From contig CALATN010000140.1 in NCBI GenBank assembly GCA_937891895.1, forward strand, positions 1 through 36,331: DNA of 36,331 nucleotides, given 5' to 3'. The stretch comes from an uncultured Clostridia bacterium (GTDB lineage: Bacteria; Bacillota; Clostridia; Oscillospirales; Ruminococcaceae). How positions within the stretch are numbered: the first letter of the stretch is position 1; every line of letters begins with the position of its first letter. The translations under genes were made by a program, and so were the position numbers. This document shows, in pieces, positions 31,435 through 36,331 of this stretch. Under the pieces are notes generated by a model, which searched no databases, was not told the DNA's origin, and saw nothing but the letters and a program-made list of their open reading frames with translations.

Positions 31435-32016
31435 ATGAAAATAGCATACGTCAGAGTTTCAACAGTTGAACAGAACGAAGCAAGACAGATTGAAGCTTTG
31501 GAGAAATACGGAATAGAAAAATGGTTTGCTGAAAAGGTATCAGGCAAGGACACCAATAGACCACAGCTTCAGCAGATGCTTGAATTTGCTCGTGAAGGTG
31601 ATACAATCTATGTTCATGATTTTACAAGACTTGCAAGAAGCACAAAGGATTTACTTGACATAGTGGAATATCTTAAATCAAAGGGTATTCATCTTGTAAG
31701 CAACAAAGAGAGCATTGATACATCTACACCGACAGGAAAATTAATGCTGACATTCCTTGCAGGTATAGCAGAGTTTGAACGTGAAAATCTGCTTGAAAGA
31801 CAGCGTGAAGGAATTGCAATAGCAAAGGAAAACGGTAAATACAAAGGCAGAAAACCATTCAAATCTGACAAGTTTGAAACACTATATCAGGAATATATAA
31901 AACGGAAAATTACAAAAGCTGAATTTGCGTGTCAATTAGGCACATCAAGACCAACTTTAAATAAGCTTATCAAGAACTATGAGAAATCCTTGTATTCGGA
32001 TACCGAATCGAAATAG
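31435..32016 (+). CDS. Serine recombinase, resolvase/invertase family
   Basis: This 193-aa protein begins with KIAYVRVSTVEQN, with the nucleophile Ser9, and has the catalytic arginines of FTRLARSTKDLLDI and the long E helix GKLMLTFLAGIAEFERENLLERQREG. The C-terminal helix-turn-helix is ITKAEFACQLGTSRPTLNKLI. The length is that of small resolvases and invertases. It could resolve multimers, invert a segment or act on the repeats just upstream. GGAGATGATAG precedes ATG 31435. It is separate from the integrase and is the last gene of the rightward block. Confidence 0.93.
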   Translation: MKIAYVRVSTVEQNEARQIEALEKYGIEKWFAEKVSGKDTNRPQLQQMLEFAREGDTIYVHDFTRLARSTKDLLDIVEYLKSKGIHLVSNKESIDTSTPTGKLMLTFLAGIAEFERENLLERQREGIAIAKENGKYKGRKPFKSDKFETLYQEYIKRKITKAEFACQLGTSRPTLNKLIKNYEKSLYSDTESK

Positions 32017-32245
32017 AACATAGAGAAAAGCTTGTGAAACTCTTTATTTTCCTATGTTTCCTGCTGTTTTACAAATCAATACTATAAACAAATGGCTATA
32101 ATACGTTACTTTTTCGGTATACACACCTGAAACAACGTAGAATAGCCATTTTCTTTGCATTTTAGTATTATAAATGCTGCAAAAGCCTTATAAAATAAGG
32201 GATTGAAATGTGTCATTCGAGGAAAAGCCTTATTTTCTCTATGTT
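32017..32245. ncRNA. Gene-free structured region 3, possible ncRNA
   Basis: Directly after the recombinase stop, AACATAGAGAAAA (32017-32029) can pair perfectly with TTTTCTCTATGTT (32233-32245). With one bulge it can also pair with TTTTCCTATGTT near 32047, giving a local terminator-like hairpin. Between them AATGGCTAT/ATAGCCATT (32091/32142) encloses TACGTT/AACGTA (32102/32134), and CCTTAT/ATAAGG forms a small hairpin near 32180. The two alternative partners of the first arm look like a switch. No promoter of its own was found. Confidence 0.45.
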
Positions 32246-32348
32246 TGAGTGATGTTTTGTAGGTTGATTTGGAGGATTTTGTATTTAGGATGAATGTGGA
32301 ATTTTGTTAGGAAATATAAGGGTTTGATGGAGATTGTTAAATGTTTAA
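32240..32348. other. 109-base tract without cytosine on the plus strand
   Basis: From 32240 to 32348 the plus strand contains only A, G and T. Its complement is G-free and C-containing, the composition of a Rho-loading site for leftward transcription. There is no open reading frame with a ribosome site. It separates the structured region from the cargo promoter. Confidence 0.7.
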
Positions 32349-32414
32349 CATAGTTCGTAATTGTGATAGAATGGTGTTAAATGGATAAAAATGTATATTA
32401 TTATCCGACAAATA

Positions 32415-32443
32415 TTGACAGTAAACAAACGTGCTGATATAAT
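32415..32443 (+). promoter_or_regulatory. Own promoter of the right-end cargo operon
   Basis: TTGACA (32415-32420) and TATAAT (32438-32443) are perfect with a 17-bp spacer, 31 bp before the first cargo start. Confidence 0.88.
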
Positions 32444-32474
32444 TAATATATAACATTTATAAGGAGGCTTTACA

Positions 32475-33242
32475 TTGTCTAAAAAGAAAGAACAAAATAA
32501 ACCTATAGAGAAATTCCCTACAAATGATAGAGACTACTATTACTACTATGAAATTTTCCAATTAATACAACTCAAAAAATATTATAACGGTATAAATAGC
32601 CTCATTTTAGCGGACAAATTAGAAAATAGTGTTTTGAACAAATATGAATCACATAATTATGAGTTATCAAAAGAAGAAGTATATGTAGAATATAAAAAAT
32701 ATTATGATGATTTCAATTTCTATATTGATGCACTTATCAATAAAACCGACATCAACAGCACTGAAGATTTTAAAAATGTTATGGAATATCTTATGTTGAC
32801 TGTTTGCCAAACAAATCAATTTATTAATCGTTACTTACTTTTAAAATCTAATAAAGAATTTTATAATTCAAAAATAAAACTTAATGAAAAGAATGTTTCA
32901 GTAAAAAAAATCCTGTCTGAAAATGAATATATAATGTATAAACTGAATCCTCATTATTTGCCTATAGTAATAAGTAATTTTTCCGTTCCAGCAATATTAT
33001 TCACATTGTTTTTAATGCTGCTATTTACTGTAATTGCAACCAAACATATATTTTGGGCAATTTTATGCCTAGTGTATAGTGTTTGGTATTTCAAAATGTT
33101 ATCTAAAATTAGTTATGCTGAAAAACAAAATTCAATTTACTTTTTTAAGAACAACTATGTTGCTCATCCATTATCACAGAAAATTAAATTTAAAGATATT
33201 ACTACTGCACTATCATTGATAAAAGATATTACCTCAAAATAA
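32475..33242 (+). CDS. Cargo membrane protein of unknown function
   Basis: This 255-aa protein has a Tyr- and Lys-rich, helical cytoplasmic N-terminal part (about 170 residues). Two adjacent transmembrane helices follow (VPAILFTLFLMLLFTVIA and IFWAILCLVYSVWYF), then a short C-terminal tail. No known family. It starts with TTG at 32475, correctly placed after AGGAGG; no ATG nearby fits. The gene is much AT-richer than the middle of the element. It is followed after 17 bases by the Schlafen-like gene under one promoter, so the two probably act together. Confidence 0.75.
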   Translation: MSKKKEQNKPIEKFPTNDRDYYYYYEIFQLIQLKKYYNGINSLILADKLENSVLNKYESHNYELSKEEVYVEYKKYYDDFNFYIDALINKTDINSTEDFKNVMEYLMLTVCQTNQFINRYLLLKSNKEFYNSKIKLNEKNVSVKKILSENEYIMYKLNPHYLPIVISNFSVPAILFTLFLMLLFTVIATKHIFWAILCLVYSVWYFKMLSKISYAEKQNSIYFFKNNYVAHPLSQKIKFKDITTALSLIKDITSK

Positions 33243-33259
33243 AAATACGGAGGCTAAAT

Positions 33260-34459
33260 ATGATAAACATTAATAATAAGAGCTGGAATAAACTTCGTTC
33301 CTCTGATATTAGAAAATTGCTATCGGAAGAATTTGAAGAAAATTGTTTTTTTGAATTAAAAGCTGACGATGTATCACCAGAAAAATTAGCACATGAAATA
33401 AGTGCTTTTGCTAATACATATGGAGGATATATATTATTAGGTATAAATGATGACAAAACAATTGGGGGATGCAAAAAATGGAATGAACAGAAAATCAATG
33501 GAACATTTCATGATAATATAACACCTACACCTAATTTCGATGTCAAAAAATTTAGATTAGATGATAAAACAATATATGTTATAAAAATAGAAGAAGGAAC
33601 AATGCCTCCATATATTACTAACAAAGGTGGGATATATGAAAGAGTTTCGTCAGGAACTTGTATAATAAAGGACTCTATACGTCTATCTCAATTAAGCCAG
33701 AAAAAAGAAAATCAATTAAAAAGGATTAAAGAAAAAATTGAACTTAAAGAAATAATTATAGATACTTCCACAGCAGGTAATTTCTGTGGGTATTTAGATA
33801 TGGGATTTTCAGTTATTTGTTCCGAAGAAACAAATTTATTTAAAAATTTTTGGAATTTGGATTTAGAAAAAGTAAGTAATTATATTCGCAATTACCATTC
33901 TGATTTTAGTATTTCTCGTGTTGGTTATTCTTATGTAATTAGTATCGGGAAATTAACAATAGCGGATATGGAGTACCCACTATTTCCAGCTGGTATGCAA
34001 AATTTTATTGAAATAATGTCTGATGGAAGTGTAAGATGCCGTGTATTATTCACTATTGATAGCGATACTCGTTCAGTTAATATTTCACATATTAATTTTT
34101 TAGTTTGCAATATCTTCAAAAAAATATATAAAATGTTATTAGGAAATGATTTTGACAAAATATTTATATGTGCATATAAATATGAAAAATTAACCGTACT
34201 CAAACAATTCATACCATATTATCACTATGAAAAAGAAGAAGACAATTTAATGTATTTAGATTATTTAAAAATGCACAAACAAAAATATGGTAATAACTTT
34301 ATAATAACAGGAAATCGTATACCTCCAAGTGAGTATATATTAATCGATAAACGTTTTTTTGATTTATGTAAAAATAAATATAATACGGATAATTTAATTT
34401 CTTTTTTATTTAATGTTGCTAATTACAATTTAGGATATATTGACCTTCCTCCACAATAA
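33260..34459 (+). CDS. Schlafen/AlbA_2 domain protein
   Basis: This 399-aa protein has an N-terminal AlbA_2 (Schlafen-type) domain at about 18-140. Visible parts are ENCFFELKADDVSPEKLAHEISAFAN, GGYILLGINDDKTIGG, then VKKFRLDDKTIYVIKIEEG and the end GGIYERVSSGT. The domain binds or cuts nucleic acids and is found in many defence and regulatory proteins. The remaining 250 residues are mixed alpha/beta with no recognised domain; the usual C-terminal HATPase or winged helix of the regulator subgroup is not evident. CGGAGG precedes ATG 33260. Paired with a membrane protein at the element's edge, it is a plausible defence effector. Confidence 0.82.
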   Translation: MININNKSWNKLRSSDIRKLLSEEFEENCFFELKADDVSPEKLAHEISAFANTYGGYILLGINDDKTIGGCKKWNEQKINGTFHDNITPTPNFDVKKFRLDDKTIYVIKIEEGTMPPYITNKGGIYERVSSGTCIIKDSIRLSQLSQKKENQLKRIKEKIELKEIIIDTSTAGNFCGYLDMGFSVICSEETNLFKNFWNLDLEKVSNYIRNYHSDFSISRVGYSYVISIGKLTIADMEYPLFPAGMQNFIEIMSDGSVRCRVLFTIDSDTRSVNISHINFLVCNIFKKIYKMLLGNDFDKIFICAYKYEKLTVLKQFIPYYHYEKEEDNLMYLDYLKMHKQKYGNNFIITGNRIPPSEYILIDKRFFDLCKNKYNTDNLISFLFNVANYNLGYIDLPPQ

Positions 34460-34741
34460 CTTTCTATTACACACATAAATTCTGTTCTTTCAACTAACCC
34501 CACTCGCTCAAAATGAAGCTAATTCAAAGAACAAAATACACTATTAAATTATCGTCAAAACAGCAGATTTTTTCTAACACTTTTTCTAACGAAATATCAG
34601 CAAATTATTTTTTAGCACATCATTTAAAACACTTGTTTGTCACACACAATCCCCTTCAAACCCTTTTGCCATCAGCGTTTGAAGCCAACTGGAAATAAAA
34701 GTATAATTTAACAAAATATAACATAATTAGATAATTATACC
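34460..34741. other. Right-end non-coding stretch
   Basis: These 282 bp between the Schlafen-like gene and the attachment repeat hold no credible gene. A 61-codon open frame from 34513 lacks a ribosome site. Apart from the tandem TTTCTAAC sites described separately, I see no promoter or clear terminator. Confidence 0.6.
34571..34591. promoter_or_regulatory. Probable integrase arm sites, right end
   Basis: TTTCTAACAC (34571-34580) is followed directly by a second TTTCTAACG (34583-34591), matching the tandem pair at 5238-5258 in sequence, order and spacing within one or two bases. Confidence 0.6.
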
Positions 34742-34797
34742 ATTCAGGTTCTAGTGGTAGCAATACCGTGTGTGTTCAAGTCACATTATCCGCACCA
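34742..34797 (+). repeat. Attachment-site repeat, right end (56 bp)
   Basis: This is an exact copy of tRNA-Leu positions 5123-5178. It lacks the 5' half of the tRNA and is not a functional gene. It marks the junction with the chromosome. Confidence 0.95.
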
Positions 34798-34798
34798 A

Positions 34799-34830
34799 GC
34801 CTTCAAGCTTTGCTTGGAGGCTTTTTCTTT
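34799..34830 (+). terminator. Original tRNA-Leu terminator, displaced
   Basis: GCCTTCAAGC (34799-34808) and GCTTGGAGGC (34812-34821) pair with one wobble, followed by TTTTTCTTTT. Its position just after the attachment repeat shows it was the tRNA's own terminator before integration. Confidence 0.85.
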
Positions 34831-34910
34831 TGTAAATGACTTTTACTACTCATAATTGCGGTAAAAAATCACACAGGAATTTTTCCATATGTATTTTTCT
34901 ATTCCCGTAA

Positions 34911-34939
34911 TTGACAAATCCCTTCATTTATGATACAAT
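34911..34939 (+). promoter_or_regulatory. Promoter of the structured leader
   Basis: TTGACA (34911-34916) and TACAAT (34934-34939) have a 17-bp spacer, placing the start near 34946, right at the first base-paired segment. Confidence 0.82.
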
Positions 34940-34945
34940 GTCATC

Positions 34946-35173
34946 AGACAAGGCGAAAACTCGTTCTTAAAAGGATGTGATTTGACCGATAATATAAATG
35001 CCGAAAAATCGGTAATTGTATAATCGGAAAGAGCAGAAGATCAAAGTTAATACGCAAATAGCTGTTGCTTGGCGGCGGCTTTGTTGTGTTGCAATAATGA
35101 TTTTCGCTCTGCATAGTTTAATTCAGCCGCAGAGAAATCTGCGGTTTTTATTTTACTTTAATTACGCCTTGTC
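34946..35173 (+). ncRNA. Long structured leader RNA before the amidohydrolase gene
   Basis: The RNA would begin with GACAAGGCG (34947-34955), which pairs perfectly with CGCCTTGTC (35165-35173), closing a multi-branch structure just before the ribosome site. Inside are ACCGAT/ATCGGT (34985/35008), a 13-bp stem AGAGCaGAAGATCA/TGATTTTCGCTCT (35030-35043, 35098-35110) and CCGCAGA-GAAA-TCTGCGG (35127-35144). The last is followed by a T-rich tract, so it can terminate transcription. GGCGGCGGC near 35071 could pair with the terminator arm. This is either a riboswitch-like leader or a separate ncRNA; I do not recognise a known class. Confidence 0.6.
35127..35155 (+). terminator. Intrinsic terminator inside the leader
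   Basis: A perfect 7-bp GC-rich stem with GAAA tetraloop, then TTTTTATTTT. It would end the leader transcript 40 bases before the amidohydrolase start unless prevented. Confidence 0.75.
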
Positions 35174-35194
35174 AGAAAAAAGGAGGAAATAAAA

Positions 35195-35959
35195 ATGAAA
35201 ATCACATCTAAAATAATTGATGCTCATATGCACCTTTCGACTAATTATCAGAGCTTTACAGAAAAGAAAAAAGCTTTGCTTGATGAAATGGATAGGAATG
35301 GTATTTGCAAAGGAATAATAATTTCTGATTCAGAGCTTGTAAGTAACATAGGTAATTTAAAGGAATGTACAGAACTATTTGATGATTGCGATAGAATTGC
35401 TGTTGTAGGTGGGATAAGTCCATTTAATAATTTTGATGAACAATACAAAATGCTGGAAAGTTTTATTACTGACAAAAAAATTGCAGGTATAAAGCTATAT
35501 TGCGGTCACGAGCCTATTTTTCTAAATGATAAAGCTTTGAAATTGCTTTACCGTTTAGCTGAAAAATATGATTTACCCGTACTTTTTCACTCTGGCTGGG
35601 ATAATTCACAATACAGTTCTCCAGAAATTATAAAGGATACTGCTGAAAAATATTCATCAATACGGTTGATATGTTGTCATTGCTGTTATCCGAATTTAAA
35701 AGAATGCTTTGATGTATTGGCTAAGCATGACAATGTACATTTTGACATTTCAAGCGTTGCTGATGGTGACACTGTAAATATTAAAACTATTCTTGAAAAA
35801 GCAATCCGCAAAATGCCTGAAAGATTTATTTTTGGCTCAGATAATGGGTGCTGTAATCAAGCAAAGCATATTGAGTTTTGCAATGGACTTGATATTTCCG
35901 ACTATGAAAAAGAAATGCTGTTTTATAAAAATGCTAAACAGATTTATTTTGGAAAATAA
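35195..35959 (+). CDS. Amidohydrolase-family (TIM-barrel metal hydrolase) protein
   Basis: This 254-aa protein shows the amidohydrolase_2 pattern. DAHMH gives metal ligands H11 and H13, GIKLYCGH follows strand 4, LFHSG gives H122, ICCHC gives H152 and FGSDNG gives the catalytic Asp206. Family members hydrolyse or decarboxylate small molecules; the substrate is not predictable. AGGAGG precedes ATG 35195. The gene lies on the chromosome just outside the element and follows a structured leader with a terminator, so its expression is probably conditional. Confidence 0.88.
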   Translation: MKITSKIIDAHMHLSTNYQSFTEKKKALLDEMDRNGICKGIIISDSELVSNIGNLKECTELFDDCDRIAVVGGISPFNNFDEQYKMLESFITDKKIAGIKLYCGHEPIFLNDKALKLLYRLAEKYDLPVLFHSGWDNSQYSSPEIIKDTAEKYSSIRLICCHCCYPNLKECFDVLAKHDNVHFDISSVADGDTVNIKTILEKAIRKMPERFIFGSDNGCCNQAKHIEFCNGLDISDYEKEMLFYKNAKQIYFGK

Positions 35960-35962
35960 GAA

Positions 35963-35996
35963 AAGGCACACGGACTAAATCCCGTGTGCCTTTATT
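35963..35996. terminator. Bidirectional terminator
   Basis: GGCACACGG (35965-35973) and CCGTGTGCC (35982-35990), flanked by AAAA and TTTATT, stand between the convergent amidohydrolase and hydrogenase genes. Confidence 0.88.
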
Positions 35997-36012
35997 GCTA
36001 TTAATTCAAGGA

Positions 36013-36331
36013 TTAATAAAGACCTCTCTTAACATAGCTTGTGTGGAGAATTTCGTGAGCCTTATGGCTGCCAGGCTTCTCAAAGTACTCTTCATAGATG
36101 GACTTGATAGCTGGGTTCTCGTGAGAGAGTCTGATTTCGCTTGCTGCGTCCTGATCGTAGAGAGCCTTCGCACGGATTGCACGAATGTCCTCGAAGTTAC
36201 GAACAGATGCAGGAACCTGAGGCTGGCCACCACCGTTTACACAGCCGCCTGGGCAGCCCATGATTTCGATGAAGTGGTAGTTAGCTTCGCCGTTCTTAAC
36301 GCGGTTAAGAACTTCCTTCGCATTCTTTAAG
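36013..36331 (-). CDS. [FeFe]-hydrogenase C-terminal part (partial)
   Basis: The frame is open to the right edge and gives the last 105 residues. FIEIMGCPGGCVNGGGQP is the conserved P3-type motif with cysteines that bind the H cluster. The small-subunit-like C-terminus follows (IKSIYEEYFEKPGSHKAHEIL, then HTSYVKRGLY). The enzyme reduces protons with electrons from ferredoxin or NADH, typical of fermentative anaerobes. Codon use is visibly more GC-rich than in the element. The 5' part lies outside the window. Confidence 0.93.
   Translation of the reverse strand, partial: LKNAKEVLNRVKNGEANYHFIEIMGCPGGCVNGGGQPQVPASVRNFEDIRAIRAKALYDQDAASEIRLSHENPAIKSIYEEYFEKPGSHKAHEILHTSYVKRGLY

Noticed and set aside
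34513..34698. 61-codon plus-strand frame at the right end
   Set aside because: There is no ribosome site, the composition is poor, and it overlaps the probable integrase arm sites.
5179..34741. Complete ICE or complete prophage
   Set aside because: No relaxase, coupling protein, VirB4, terminase, portal or capsid gene can be seen; only isolated phage-type genes are present.
34742..34797. Second tRNA-Leu gene
   Set aside because: Only the 3' 56 bp are present. There is no acceptor 5' strand or D arm, so it is the attachment-site copy.

Overview
The window is a chromosomal segment of a low-GC Firmicute, most likely a gut Clostridia of the Ruminococcus/Oscillospiraceae type. This is inferred from strong AGGAGG ribosome sites, perfect TTGACA/TATAAT promoters, TTG and GTG starts, an [FeFe]-hydrogenase gene at the right edge and a Firmicutes-type phage tape-measure protein. 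No species is claimed.

Layout. (1) 1-5091 is left chromosome: a two-gene ABC exporter operon whose second gene stops after 199 codons, a lipoprotein gene and an O-antigen-ligase-like membrane protein. (2) 5092-5178 is tRNA-Leu(CAG). Its 3' 56 bp are repeated exactly at 34742-34797, so 5179-34797 is a 29.6-kb integrated element. Tandem TTTCTAAC repeats, probably integrase arm sites, lie just inside both ends. (3) 34798-36331 is right chromosome: the displaced tRNA terminator, a long structured leader RNA, an amidohydrolase gene and the 3' end of a hydrogenase gene.

Inside the element, a leftward block (22.4 to 5.2 kb) holds three small or unknown genes, an AEP/RepB-type primase, a 506-aa unknown protein, an HTH protein, an HNH endonuclease, a 1610-aa tail tape-measure protein, an autonomous three-gene cassette, two phage-type small proteins, an excisionase-like protein and the tyrosine integrase. 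The control region is at 22.0-22.5 kb, followed by a rightward XRE repressor gene. After a roughly 1-kb gene-free structured stretch come Fic, Uma2 and ribbon-helix-helix genes (leftward). Then comes a rightward accessory block with ArdA antirestriction protein, a DUF262-like protein, several unknowns and a serine recombinase. A two-gene cargo operon (membrane protein plus Schlafen/AlbA_2 protein) sits at the right end. No terminase, portal, capsid, relaxase or type IV secretion gene is visible. The element looks like a satellite, a prophage remnant or a mobilizable hybrid, not a complete phage or ICE.

Main discovery candidate: the control region 22.04-22.43 kb reads as an antisense-RNA-controlled transcription attenuator in front of the primase operon. 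Two facing near-consensus promoters produce complementary RNAs over about 170 nt. The overlap carries three hairpins with the identical heptaloop TTGTCAG (CTGACAA in the leader strand, which contains the YUNR U-turn signature). The leader also contains mutually exclusive antiterminator (12 bp) and terminator (8 bp plus U tract) pairings, and the antisense RNA covers the antiterminator strand. This resembles pT181/Inc18 plasmid copy-number control, here placed in a tRNA-integrated element. A second leader terminator contains a Shine-Dalgarno followed by an AUG-UAG start-stop.

Other candidates are two AT-rich cargo cassettes with their own promoters (7.58-9.71 kb and 32.4-34.5 kb), and three gene-free stretches packed with inverted repeats that look like large structured RNAs (16.0-16.5, 23.85-24.42 and 32.02-32.25 kb). 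All functional statements rest on reading motifs by eye; no search was run.
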